Below, in pieces: positions 33,224-43,250 of a stretch of DNA of 64,000 bases; within the stretch, counting starts at the first letter, position 1; each line of letters begins with the position of its first letter. The stretch covers positions 8,804,381 through 8,868,380 of the forward strand of contig JABAKD010000011.1 in the NCBI GenBank assembly GCA_012845835.1, read 5' to 3'. The notes below the pieces were generated by a model that ran no database searches, was not told where the DNA came from, and saw only the letters and a list, made by a program, of their open reading frames with translations. This DNA is from Undaria pinnatifida. Lineage: Eukaryota; Sar; Phaeophyceae; Laminariales; Alariaceae. The position numbers and the translations under genes are program-made.

Positions 33224-34107
33224 TTGACGCTTTCAACATATTCTCTGACATAGTCTTCCCGCGCAATACGCCGCACCTATAACCAGGATGGCTCGATCTT
33301 CGCACAGCCTACGATCAAAGACTAGAACCCTCTAATGAAATAGTTCTCTCAGACGCAGATACTAATCAATGTTTACCGTGGAGTCTTTTTTCAAAGTTCA
33401 GGTACACAGTCCTCGAGAATTGGGTGCTCAGCGCTTTCGGCAAGATAGAGATGGCAAGGGAACGGTGGTTGGGGAACGGTACGGGACACTCCCTCGTTCT
33501 TGACGACACGGGTAGAGGCAACGGGGCTGTTTAGAATGACAAGAGGGGTGGGCGCGAGGCGGACGCGGCAGGAGCAGGTGGTACGGCAACAGGGTAGAAC
33601 GGCAGCATGAGCAGCGTAGCTACGCCAGCAGCACGAACACCAGCAGAGGAAGCATCACCAGCATCAACAAAATCAACGGCACCACTAGAATCAACAAAAG
33701 CAACAGCCGCCGTCGCCACCGCAGCGGCAGCAGCCAGCGGTTGTGGGTTTTGGATCGGAACACTACAGAAGCGGGGCGCTGGAGGCAGAGGGCTAGGCGG
33801 GTGGGGAGGAAGGAGAGCGTATGCGGACATCCGTGTGTAAGCAATAGGGGGTAGGGGAGAGGTTGGCTTTCGTATCTTTAATCCCCCCGGCGGCTACGAT
33901 TCTCCCCCGTGCCCGCCTATTCCCCCCCTTTTGTTTAGTAATCAGGCGCCGGTTCACACGGCCGATCCTACTAAGCATTGCCAGTCCGTGTGACCACTTG
34001 CAAAAGGTTAACCAATAGCTTACCCAAACTAAGCCTTATAACATCGGCTCTTGCTACCCAGACGGATGGTACAGGCACGGTGAGGGGTTAAGCAGGGCCA
34101 CCAGACA
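33224..34107. other. No gene recognised; simple-repeat-rich
   Basis: An AGCA/ACCA-rich low-complexity tract (33600-33740) gives alanine- and threonine-rich open frames on one strand and valine-rich ones on the other. Both look like composition artefacts. A short repeat G copy sits at 33980-34065. Confidence 0.45.
33980..34065 (-). repeat. Repeat G: short dispersed repeat with an A-box-like motif
   Basis: GTCCGTGTGACCACTTGCAA, AAGGTTAACCAATAGC and TTACCCAAACTAAGCCTTAT match 56148-56225 and 56440-56505. On the minus strand it contains GTGGTCACACGG, like the A box of a serine- or leucine-type tRNA. Confidence 0.6.
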
Positions 34108-34494
34108 GTGAGTTTGGGTGTCCGGCAACCAACCGTATCATCCGATTATGAGAGAAACGTGTCAGGTTGGGTAGTAGGGAACTCCCCGCGGAAAAAGAAA
34201 CAGATTTTCATCGGCAATGACCCGGCCATTGGAATGATTGGTGCGGGCAGTTTAAAGGTAACCATACACTCTGGACCTTACACGAATGTCAAGCTGACGG
34301 GAATGCATGAAACAGAGGGCGTTGGAGCTTTCTTGGTTTCTTTCCACGAGGCCCAAGCAGGGCTAAAACATTGCCGTCGACACGGATGGCGTGCACCTGT
34401 TCGATACACTCCTAACGTTTCCCCACAGCGAGATCGATTCACGTGTGCATGCGATTCACATGGGCCCAATCCTAGCAAAAGGATCGACCGCTGA
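34108..34494 (+). pseudogene. Possible copia-like gag-pol (protease-region) relic
   Basis: A 128-codon open frame includes VVGNSPRKKKQIFIGNDPAI, IGAGSLKVTIHSGP, NVKLTGMH and AFLVSFHEAQAGLKHC. The pattern G.GSLKVT...V.LT.V.HV......LLS is what Ty1/copia polyproteins show after their protease motif. The DSGA active site itself is not visible, so this would be a decayed or partial copy. It ends 20 bp before the LTR element at 34514. The family call is inference. Confidence 0.4.
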
Positions 34495-34513
34495 CCAGGG
34501 CTACAGTATGGGG

Positions 34514-34771
34514 TGTCGACGGTACGAGGCGTACGAGACGGTTGTTAAACCGTCTGTCTGAGAGTTCGTGGAGATAACAGGTATGTTTCTCCCGAGACAC
34601 ATTATATCGACCTCGGTAGGTCCCCACTAATTAATCTCCATATCTTGGTGCTATACCTGTGTTCTTTAGTCTACTTCGTATCTACATGTGTACCCCTCCC
34701 GTGCGTCCACCATGAGAACTCACCCGCGGACCCATCCCGACCCGGGCACCTACCAGTGGGCGCGTTCGAGA
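34514..34771 (+). repeat. Left long terminal repeat
   Basis: About 258 bp, starting TGTCGACGGTACGAGGCG. It differs from the right LTR by point changes and small indels, so insertion is not very recent. No convincing primer-binding site complementary to a tRNA 3' end follows it. Confidence 0.85.
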
Positions 34772-35164
34772 CGCCAGCGTTGTATCTAAGTACTTAGCAG
34801 AATCTGCTGGTTGGGGCCTGCAGGGAACGGTGTTTGGTTCGGGTATGGGTGGAAGCGGGACGTCCTCGTGCGCTACGAGCGTGGTTCGATAAATATAAGA
34901 GATGCCAGGTCTATGGTCATGCTCTAGCCTAATGCAGGGCGGTGGTGTAACCCAGGGAGGATCCGAAACATTGCTTCGTACCTATTTCGACGCTGGAAAA
35001 CTGCCGCTCGGTTACCACTACATTGACTACAGCGAGTACGACGTTGGCACCGCTACCAATGCAACAATGGGTCGTTGAGCGGCAGAAGAGGCAGCGGCAG
35101 AAGTGGCTCGATCAAGAGCACCAGCAGCAGTGGCTCAACCAACTGCAGCTGCAGCGGCAGCAAC

Positions 35165-35697
35165 AGCAGCAGCAGTGGTTCGATTAGGTGCAGCAATGTT
35201 AACAGCAGCAGCAGTAGCAGGAGCAGCAGGTTTGGAGCGGGGTGGTCCGGCGTGCGGAAAGTGGAGAGGTGAAACCAATACAACCGTTGGGTCACTACTG
35301 CACGTCGCGAGCAGGTATCAAGAATGCGCGACAGAAAAGCGACACCCTATGCGCGCAACAGTGCGGGACACTGCGCAGATACAGGTGATGTGCCAGAGAG
35401 TACTAACGAGCAGGCTGTCTGCACTAAGGCTCGAGCAGACAGCCTGCTCGTCAGTACCCTCTGGCACATTACCTGTCTCTCTTTATGCAATATCCCGTGT
35501 TCTTGCGCGCGTGGAGTGTCGCTTTTCGCTCGCGCAATCCTGATGTCTTTTCGCGGCCGTGCAGTAGTGACTCGACTGTTGTAGTGGTTTTACCTCACCG
35601 CTTTCCGCACACCCAACCATCCTGATCCAAAACTGCTGCTCCCGCTGCTGCTGCTGCTGCTGACGCTGCTGCGCCTGATCGAACCACTGCTGCAGCT
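35165..35697. repeat. Very long hairpin (inverted repeat) inside the LTR element
   Basis: The left arm (about 35165-35422) and right arm (about 35435-35697) are reverse complements with scattered mismatches around a 12-base loop. The inner stem is exact: GAGCAGGCTGTCTGC (35408-35422) pairs with GCAGACAGCCTGCTC (35435-35449). Further out GTGCGGAAAG, GTCACTACTGCACG, AAAGCGACAC and GCAGTGGTTCGAT recur as complements. On the minus strand the right arm keeps an open Q-rich frame of about 75 codons, while the left-arm copy has stops. Confidence 0.9.
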
Positions 35698-36290
35698 GTT
35701 GGTACTTGGTTGATAAAAATGAAATGGAGACATTATATTTGAGTAGATTATGACACCGGTAGTGGGTATTCTAAACCACCTGAGTTTGAAGAGACTCTTG
35801 AAATGGGTTTCGATATTTGAGGTGACTATGATATTGGTATTTTTTATTATAGTCCACTGAGTTTAACAGACTCTTGGTTCGGGCTTTGGATATTGGAGAC
35901 ACTGCTGTGTTGAGGTCGAGGTTTGTGACTTTGTGTTGAGGTTGAGACTTGAGATTATATTCTTAAATTTGAGATCTGATGTCTGAATTTTGAAGTTTGT
36001 TGCAGGTTTTCATTAGACACACTTGTGTTAACCCTCTTTACCAGCTGATGACCGTTTGACTACTTGGGCACACGCTCCCAGTTACGGTAGCTGAGTGCCG
36101 AATAACGGATTGGTGTAGAAGTTATTGAATTGGAAGATTCTGGATTTCGCCATTTGTTCTGAATCTGAGTTTTGGTTTTAATATTTGGATTTTGGGTTAT
36201 GATGACATGGATGTGAGTGCTTGGTGATCATGGTTTGAATCACCGGTATGTTTCGAGGTTTGCATTATCTCGTGCATCTAGTAGGAAGGC

Positions 36291-36541
36291 TGTCGGCGGC
36301 ACGAGGCGTACGAGATGGTTATAATACCGTGTGGGAGTTCGTGGAGGCAACAGGGATGTTTCTCCCGAGTGACATTATATGGAACTCGGGACGTCCCCAC
36401 TAATTCATCTCCACATCTTAGTATTATACATATGTTCTTATTCTACTTCGTTTCTACATGTACCCCTCCCGTGCGACCATCATGAGAACCCACACGTGAA
36501 CCCATCCCAACCCGGGCAACTGCCGATGGACGCGCTCGACA
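36291..36541 (+). repeat. Right long terminal repeat
   Basis: About 251 bp, starting TGTCGGCGGCACGAGGCG and ending GCGCTCGACA. A purine-rich stretch, TAGTAGGAAGG, precedes it and could be the polypurine tract. Confidence 0.85.
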
Positions 36542-36542
36542 T

Positions 36543-36798
36543 GGGGGTCACATTTTGGGGGGGGGGGTTGCATTGAATCGGGGTCACTCACGTGATTGAA
36601 CCTCCTCTTCCCTTGCGGTCTGAACCTTTGTGCTGTTACAATTTTGCGATGTGAATCTTCGATGGAATGGTAAGCTACCCTGCGCCAAAAAAATAGCCTA
36701 CTGAGTTTTCGTCCATGCGGTACAGAAACCGTCGTGCGAGTGGCGCGGACCCGGAGGTCAAAATGGGGTTATGATACTACAATACCCTCGCCTCGGTT
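36543..36798 (+). mobile_element. Family B MITE, abutting the LTR element
   Basis: The interior GGGGTCACTCACGTGATTGA, CTTGCGGTCTGAACC, TTTTCGTCCATGCGGTACAG and GTCGTGCGAGTGGC is family B. The right end ACAATACCCTCGCCTCGG is decayed. It begins within the target-site duplication of the LTR element. Confidence 0.7.
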
Positions 36799-37299
36799 TG
36801 CTGCGCCTGCTTTGTCTGTCTTTCGCAGCTCCCCTCCCCCCGTTGACAGCCCGCCCCCCTCCCCATAACGTAGGCGGAGCAGACCCCTCGGGTTTTCCTC
36901 TCCATTCCCTTTTACACCCTGCGGCAGAAAAGTAGGTGAATGCGGCTGCGGCTTCCCGCCCACCGTTTCAGGCGTAGTGCCTTCGTAATCAGGCTGCCTC
37001 CCCTAAGCGTTAGGGAAAGCAAGGGTATAGGACCATCGTGTTGACGACGGGTGCTACCAGGAGAGAGTCGCATGTGATATCGAATTAACTTGTTAAATGG
37101 TGACCCTCCTCGATCGAGGTACCACGGAATATCACATCATTGGAAGACCATTAGCGCTAGTCGTTGCATACGTTGGCCATGGGATTGTGGTCTTTTTTGG
37201 TTGAACTTCCGCAGGTTACACACAAAATCGGTGTTGGGGATGAGATGCAGAGCTCTATCAGGTTAGCAGCCTCAAAAATCAGGAAGGTACACACCTCAC
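36799..37299. other. No gene recognised
   Basis: C-rich then unique sequence between MITEs, with no motif found. Confidence 0.4.
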
Positions 37300-37547
37300 G
37301 CGTGCTACGATAGAGGTAGCGCTTTCGTCTGGAACGGTTTCTGAATGACGGGGGTCCTTAACCCAAAACTGTCGGAAATAGGCGATTTTTTTGCATGATT
37401 TCTTGTTGTGTACCCAGGCCATGTTTTGTTTTCTATCCGGTAGCAGTTCATTTTTTCATCAAAAACAGTGTTTTGGGAGAGGCCTTAACCTCACAAATAG
37501 AAAAAAAAACTAAGAAAAGGAAGTGGCGCACCTCTATCGTATCACTC
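37300..37547 (+). mobile_element. Family A MITE
   Basis: Starts GCGTGCTACGATAGAGGTAG and ends GCACCTCTATCGTATCAC. The interior carries TCTGGAACGGTTTCTGAATG, CCTTAACCCAAAACTGTCGG and TTGTTGTGTACCCAGGCCATG. Length about 248 bp. Confidence 0.9.
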
Positions 37548-37574
37548 GTCACCTCGACCCTACCATGGGAAGGA

Positions 37575-37885
37575 CGATAGAGCGATAGAGGTAGCGCTGT
37601 GAAGGAAGTAAACACGTAGGATATGTACTGTACATGACGGGGCTCCTTAACCCCAAATTGTCGGACAGACGTCGTTCTTGTTCTGCGATATATTCCATTT
37701 TTTTTGTATACCTAGGCCGTGGTCATACGGTAAGTTGTTGAACTTTCAGTTTCACCAAAATCAGTGTTTGGGTGACGTATTTGATGTAGACCGGTGAGGT
37801 ATAGACTACTATTAATAACAATGGTATAGACCTCCTGCAATAGGTTAGGAGCCTCGGAACACACAAATAGTGCACCTGTACCGTT
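37575..37885 (+). mobile_element. Degenerate family A MITE
   Basis: GAGCGATAGAGGTAGCGCTG at the left, GACGGGGCTCCTTAACCCC and GTATACCTAGGCCGTGG inside, and AGTGCACCTGTACCGTTGTAAG at the right mark a second, more decayed copy next to the one at 37300. Confidence 0.65.
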
Positions 37886-38351
37886 GTAAGTACCATGGCT
37901 CCGGAGTGCCCAGCTCGACACAATTCCTGCTTACTGTGTCACTCTCCAGAGCAGAGCAAGGAGAGATATTGAATGGACTCCTTGCTGAAGCCTCCGGCAT
38001 GCAGGAGCCAAACATCAATGTGCGCTCATCAGATCGTCAGCTTATGAATGCTTATGATAACACTGCATATACATCGATGGTCGCTCTCCCCCCGATCGAG
38101 TTTACGGAAGAGCAAACCCTACAAGAGTAAAATTGACATTATGCCTCCGCGTTAGTGGCGTAGGCATGGCCGCTGTAGCTGTAGTTGGACCAGGAAAGCC
38201 TCAATTTCACAGTAGGAAAACCTGACCAAACCATCGATAGCACGAATAGTAGCTTCGGCGTGTCCTCCGACCACCCAAACGAACGTCTTCACAGGGAACC
38301 AGCTCGGCAGCACGGTATCACCGTAACCGGCGTGCTTCAGGCATGTAGGTA
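37886..38351. other. No gene recognised
   Basis: An open frame ending at 38130 contains SSDRQLMNAYDNTAYTSMVA, which looks protein-like but matches nothing I know. It could be another retroelement remnant. Confidence 0.35.
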
Positions 38352-38770
38352 ATGCTTAGAAGCGACGGGTATTCGCGCTGGGATGTAGCGAAATACGACG
38401 TCGAGCACTGGGAGGCCTGTAGAGACGGTGCACATCGATTTTTGTCCGGCCCCTGCGAAACGTCTATGAGAGGATCTGCCTATCCTATCACGTTAGTGTA
38501 CAGCGTCTCGAGGCGGATGCGACCCTACGGAATGAAGAGCAAATCCGAGACGACCACCTACAGTACGTGCAGACCTATATCGCTGACAAACGAACGACAC
38601 GGGGAGGCGAGGCGGCTTCCACAAGGGCAGCGGCGGGGAATTCACCACCTAGCTGCAGCGCTGTGCAGCTACTGCAACTCCAAAGGAATATGCGCCTTTC
38701 ATGGCAGCGCGAGACTTCTGCGCGTTCATTGTCATCTCGGATGCCCTCCTCATCCCGTGGGGGGCGTAGC
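38352..38770 (+). pseudogene. Ty1/copia-type integrase relic
   Basis: In one frame, LSGPCETSMRGSAYPITLVY follows a position where copia integrases have H.DL.GP....GG..Y...FVD, and MRPYGMKSKSETTT follows. In shifted frames YIADKRTTRG, then F.KGSGGEFT (compare the catalytic FRTDNGGEF) and CNSKGICAFH (compare FC.SKGI) continue the same domain. At least two frameshifts and stops break it. It is non-functional and has no reverse-transcriptase portion downstream; a MITE begins 20 bp later. Confidence 0.7.
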
Positions 38771-38789
38771 AAGGTCTAAATGCTGTGAC

Positions 38790-39032
38790 GCGTGCTACGA
38801 TAGAGGTAGACCTTTGCGCCTGAAATAGCTTCTGGATGACGGAGCTCGTCTACCCCAAATCGTCGGAAATAGGGAATATATTTGCATGGGGGGTTTTCAT
38901 CCTTGGTCCTAGCAGTTTTTTATTTCTCCACAATCAGTTTTTGGGTTAACAAGGACATGTATTAGCCTCCTAGTAAAGCGAGGAAACACCAGAAACCTCA
39001 GAAAAAGCGTGGTGTACCTCTATCGTAGCACG
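38790..39032 (+). mobile_element. Family A MITE between copia relics
   Basis: Terminal inverted repeats GCGTGCTACGATAGAGGTA and TACCTCTATCGTAGCACGC are nearly perfect. The interior includes CTGAAATAGCTTCTGGATGACG, CCCCAAATCGTCGGAAATAGG and TCAGTTTTTGGGTTAACAAGG. Length is 243 bp, one of the best-preserved copies. Confidence 0.93.
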
Positions 39033-39035
39033 CTT

Positions 39036-39260
39036 CCTGTCCATGAACATGAAAAAATAGACAGATCCGCCCGTGGACGCCTCGCAGAAACCGGACAAAT
39101 CGATGTGCATCGTCTTAAGCCTATCCGCACGTGATATGACAAGCGTCTGAAGGTACTGCACCTTGTTCTATCACCGCATCCCGTTGCATTAGTTTTCTCC
39201 GGAATAGGCGCTGATTCGAGTCCCCCACCTGAGCAAGCCAAGTGCTCAGGGTTATTTAGC
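39036..39260 (-). pseudogene. Ty1/copia-type GAG-pre-integrase / integrase relic, opposite orientation
   Basis: Reading leftwards, KTNATGC and a further cysteine precede SRADRLKTMHIDLSG and GGSVYFFMFMD. These match the copia pre-integrase zinc finger and the first integrase strand (R....H.DL.G......GG..YF..F.D). A frameshift separates the parts. The relic stops within a few bases of the family A MITE. Confidence 0.72.
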
Positions 39261-39565
39261 TCTTCACGTCTTTTCTGCGACGAAACTCCGGTAGCCCCAC
39301 GCGCAACGCAACCCCCGAGCTAGATTTTCAATATCTTTTCATTTTTTCGAAACTCGCTACAATGTCTTAAACGTAGCGCAGGACAATGGAGCCCGTATAC
39401 ACCACGCCTGTGAACGGCGGGTGGCCGTGCGGGGAACCTAAATAAGCATTGAACAACACCTTCTGCGTTGTAAGCCTTCTTCACAAAAATGACAAAATGG
39501 GTGGGGGAGGAAACCCAGTGATCGTTGTGACTTAACGAAGATGCCGGGAATTGAACCCGGATCTG
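39261..39565. other. No gene recognised; contains a tRNA T-arm-like string
   Basis: On the minus strand 39560-39541 reads CCGGGTTCAATTCCCGG, a perfect T-stem-loop. No matching D arm, anticodon arm or acceptor 5' strand was found, so only a tRNA 3' fragment is suggested. Confidence 0.4.
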
Positions 39566-39668
39566 GTCGTGTACGTGTAGAAGTATATCGCTGACATGGA
39601 CAGCATGGGGAGGCCGGGCTGCTTCCGAACGAACAACGACGGAGAGCTCATCAACTGCAGGTAGGTGA
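39566..39668 (+). pseudogene. Ty1/copia-type integrase fragment
   Basis: KYIADMDSMGRPGCFRTNND followed by GELINC matches the central copia integrase stretch around FRTDNGGEF. The corresponding catalytic aspartate is replaced here (RTNND). It is about 100 bp, homologous to 38560-38665, with nothing recognisable on either side. Confidence 0.68.
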
Positions 39669-40187
39669 GACCGCCGAGATCCGTCGTGAGTATGCGGCAC
39701 CGAGTAAACCACAACAGAACGCGGTTGCCAACCATACCAGATATGACATGAACCTACCTGGTACGGTAACGCTGAAGTAGTTAATCTGCCTTGTACTATT
39801 CATACGAGAAAACAGAGCTCATTTTTCAACAACTTCGTATGTTATGCAAAGAACCCCGTGATAAGGAAAAAAGCTGTAAGTCTGCAAAAAAAAAAGGATC
39901 TCCAATTCCTTCCCATTGCTTAGGGTTAGTCCCACCTCAAAGGACCTGGTCCCTTTACTAGGGATCCAACATTTTTTGTACTAGAGACCCGGCAGGTGCT
40001 TTCAAAGGTGGATTGCACACGTGTTCTCCCCGCCGAATACACTCACATAATCTGTTACATGTCTTCTACATATGTAGTTTAAACGTCCAATGTGCACCCC
40101 AAGTACCAGCAAAACCGTAGAGCCCACTTCAATGAATACGAAGGGGGCGATCTTGTCAAGGAACGTCGGTATGTAACAGGACTCTGG
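39669..40187. other. No gene recognised
   Basis: Unique sequence with short open frames. Confidence 0.4.
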
Positions 40188-40470
40188 ACCCAGGCTACGA
40201 TAGCGGGGTTATGTCCCTTTACAAGGGACATTTTTTTTCAGTGACCCGGAGTAACTCGCGCGAGTGACCCCCCGGCTTCTTCGCGGTCTTAGGCTTGTTG
40301 GGTACTATAATCAATATAGCGGCGTCGATCCGCAACGCAATAGTTAGCCACGCTGCGCCAAACATGTGGCGTAAAGTATTTTCGTCAGCGAGGTACAGAG
40401 TCACTCGTGCGCCTGGCTCAAATCAATTAGGGAAAAACGGGGGTATTAACATGCCCCCTACCGCCGTCCC
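40188..40470 (+). mobile_element. Family B MITE
   Basis: Left end ACCCAGGCTACGATAGCGGG and right end CATGCCCCCTACCGCCGTCC. The internal boxes are AGTAACTCGCGCGAGTGACC and GAGTCACTCGTGCGCCTGGC. Confidence 0.82.
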
Positions 40471-41106
40471 GAAGAGCCATAGTGCCATGATAGTCCTCAA
40501 CAATGTGTACCACCGACTACGGTGTACGTGGGTACTGCACCATTTTTTTTCTCTTTCCAACAAAGTTATGGCATTGGGTACGGTATCGATGTACACAAGG
40601 TTCTGCGCTAACTCGCAACGCTGAATCAACGCGACCCTAGAACCATCGGACAATGGAAGGGTCGGTTGAAATGTCGTGTATAACAATATGGTAGTGCCCA
40701 TGGCTGTACGAGCTGGACCAGCCTTGAAACTCATTTTCACTTAATAGGCGTTTTCTCAATCGTTTACAAGTATTTCGACGCCAGATTTTGCAGCTGTGCG
40801 TCTGGGTCTGTACCGCGTTTGTTGGCGTTGGAATTATTTTAATCCGAGTTTTTTTCGTCGAGAAATTACAAATCAAATTAATCCCATCATTCCCGAAGGT
40901 GTATCGATACTAAAGTCTATACGAAAGCCCGAAAACGTTGTACTGCGTATGCCGTTGATACTGGGTGTGAGTGTTTTTTGAGGCATCGGGAAACGATCGA
41001 TACACGTCTCATCGTTTAATTCCTTTTCTGTCAAGAGATATGGCGCGCAGAAGATCCCAATCCAATTTCAAGATACTACGATGCGAGATACAAAATATGT
41101 TTTTTT
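40471..41106. other. No gene recognised
   Basis: Open frames under 110 codons without motifs. Confidence 0.4.
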
Positions 41107-41374
41107 GCGCAGCGCAGTTTTGCGATTTTTGACCTGAAATTTTGACGCGTGATTCGAAGCGCATTTGTCTAGGCCTTCAAGTGGGAACCCAAAAAAAAAA
41201 AGTTTTTTTCTAACGTACATTTCGGTCAATTTCTAGGTGGGCGTTTCACTCAAACGGTCATAATTTTACCTCCTCATTTTTTTTTTTTGAGTTCCAGCTT
41301 GAACGCCTCTACACATGCGCTGCGAATCACGTGTCAAAATTTCAGGTCAAAAATCGCAAAACTGCGCTTCGCAA
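41107..41374. mobile_element. Family E: MITE-like palindromic element
   Basis: The left arm GCGCAGCGCAGTTTTGCGAT, TTTTGACCTGAAATTTTGAC and GTGATTCGAAGCGCAT is mirrored on the right by GCGCTGCGAATCACGTGTCA, AAATTTCAGGTCAAAAATCG and CAAAACTGCGCTTCGC. Arms are about 80-90 bp around a centre with A and T runs (41191-41206, 41278-41290). Only one copy was seen here. Confidence 0.82.
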
Positions 41375-42386
41375 ATCCATTCAACTGTCCTGACTGGCTC
41401 TAAGCCAGACCAGCTCGTAGCGAAGAAATGTATGTGTGTCCCAGCCGCAAAACTACTCATCAGGCACTAGTCTACATGTATAGGAAGAGCGGCCAACAAA
41501 TATCTGGTGTACGCAACATTCGATATATCATATTAGACTAACATCATTCACATAAAACGACAGCTTTTGAGGTATTCAAGTACACATTCGTAGTAACAGT
41601 GGAAGGAACAGAGAAAGTAAGCGAAGTCTAAACGTTTAAATGATGGCTGAATGAAAGAAAGTCGGCATACATACATAAGCGTATTGTGGGTCGGACCGCC
41701 CAAAAATGCAGTGATTCTCGGAGCCAATTTGAGCAGCATGTGTGCTGACTCCCAAATGGGAATAAAATGGGAATAACAACAGAGAGCGAAAACGACATCA
41801 TGTCATCAGCAGAAAAAACGCACCACCGAATTTTGAAGACGGTTATCGCTCTGTGCCATCCTTGTACACAACGCAAGGCGATGCGAGTCGACGATGGAAG
41901 AAAGGGCTGAGAGTTATATGTGTGATTGCGCTAAAGGATTTCAACATGAAAATTTGAGCAAATAATCCCGCCGAGCGAACTTTGAAGGAAGAGTTTGCTA
42001 AAAACGGCATGAAAATTTCAATTTGAGGGAACGATTTATTAAATAGAGTGAACTTCCATCAACAACGACCAGATCATACGATTGGCTTACCAACACCAGG
42101 CACCACGGCACAACAATCAGAGGGGACGAGCGCACAACCCACATGGCAGCACACAGCACTGATCGCTGTGCTCTGTGCTTGGGAGCGCTAGACACAACCT
42201 AACATTGATTCGGAGGCACCAAAGAGTAGCTGGGGAAGCATGACGCGTACACGCAACCTCAGGGGTAGGTGCTAGTGAGCCGGCGCTCCCGCGCTCTCTA
42301 CGATGTGACCTCGGTCTCTGCTGCTGCGTGATGTCGTATTCAGTGCTGATTTTGTCAACCACCGTCGCTATCCCACAAAACGCTGT
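41375..42386. other. No gene recognised
   Basis: About 1 kb with no domain-bearing frame or repeat family identified. Confidence 0.4.
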
Positions 42387-42675
42387 CGCCGAAGCCTCCA
42401 CCGCCACCCACGCCGAAGCCTCCACCGCCACCCACGCCGCACGGCCGCCGCCGCCGCTACTGCTGCTGCTGCTGCTGCTGTGCGGCGGCTGTTGTGCTGC
42501 GGCTGCGGTTGGTGTCTCCTGCGTTTGTTTCTACAAAAAATAATAAAAACTGGCTGTTCTGTTGTAGTGGTGATCGTGGTAATCGAGCCAGGCCGAGCTG
42601 CTGTGCCTGCCGCAACTCATCTGGCGGGGCCATCGCCACCGCCACCTCCGCCCCCGCCGCCGCCGCCGCCGCCGC

Positions 42676-42708
<33 letters not shown>

Positions 42709-42760
42709 GTCTGCGGTGCTGCTACTGCGCTGCTGCTGCTGTGCTGCTGTTTGTCTGATG
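42387..42760. repeat. CCG/CTG-rich triplet tracts and a 24-bp tandem repeat
   Basis: GCCGAAGCCTCCACCGCCAC plus CCAC is repeated in tandem at 42387-42434. CTG runs lie at 42462-42480 and 42678-42712, and GCC/CCG runs at 42630-42677. On the minus strand a 136-codon frame (42941-42531) begins MGDSLEHAFGCVCGERIAEK and then turns into Q and R runs. It might be a real exon, but I cannot support it. Confidence 0.7.
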
Positions 42761-43250
42761 GTGTAGTGCTGGGCCTGCCCCTGTCGGTGAGTCTAGGTGC
42801 TACCGCACCATATATATGTCTAAATTCAAAAAATGATGTTGCCTCCCCGCTCCCCGCCTGTAACATGGAGGCCGTGTACGCCTTTTCTGCGATTCGTTCA
42901 CCGCAAACACAACCAAAAGCATGCTCGAGTGAATCTCCCATTTTTCTAGCACGATGGAAGAATTTTTAGTGAATTATGTTAACGCAATCATTCTCGTGCG
43001 ATAAAAATGAAGGCGCGTACCATCTAGTATATTGAGGAAGGGAGGAGAAGAGCCTGCTTTGCAACCCCGGATCTGGGTTGCAACTAACTACGGAAGGAGA
43101 ACACTAAGAAAACGTGAGAAGATATTAGAAGAGGCACGAGTACGAAAAACACATGATGACGTAGAGATACAATATCGTACATGGAACACCTGGATATATG
43201 ATGGGTTTTGGGGAAGGCCGGTCAGGCATATAACTTACTCGTAGTCAGTG
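42761..43250. other. No gene firmly recognised
   Basis: The only candidate is the N-terminal part of the Q/R-rich minus-strand frame ending at 42531. Confidence 0.35.

Larger units (their letters stand above)
34514..36541. mobile_element. Complete short LTR retrotransposon, non-autonomous (2,028 bp)
   Basis: Two direct repeats, 34514-34771 and 36291-36541, share GGCACGAGGCGTACGAGA-like starts, TGTTTCTCCCGAG, CATTATAT, CCCCACTAATT.ATCTCCA, CTACTTCGT.TCTACATG, TACCCCTCCCGTGCG and ACCCATCCC.ACCCGGGCA. They begin TG and the right copy ends CA. TGGGG flanks the element on both sides (34509-34513 and 36542-36546), a perfect 5-bp target-site duplication. The 1.5 kb interior has no reverse transcriptase or integrase. 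It holds a Q-rich segment and a long hairpin. Such elements are usually mobilised in trans by a full-length relative. Confidence 0.88.

Noticed and set aside
33600..33840. Alanine/threonine-rich small protein
   Set aside because: Low-complexity triplet DNA that reads as biased peptides in several frames on both strands.
34514..36541. Autonomous retrotransposon or endogenous virus
   Set aside because: No reverse transcriptase, integrase or envelope-like frame occurs between the LTRs.
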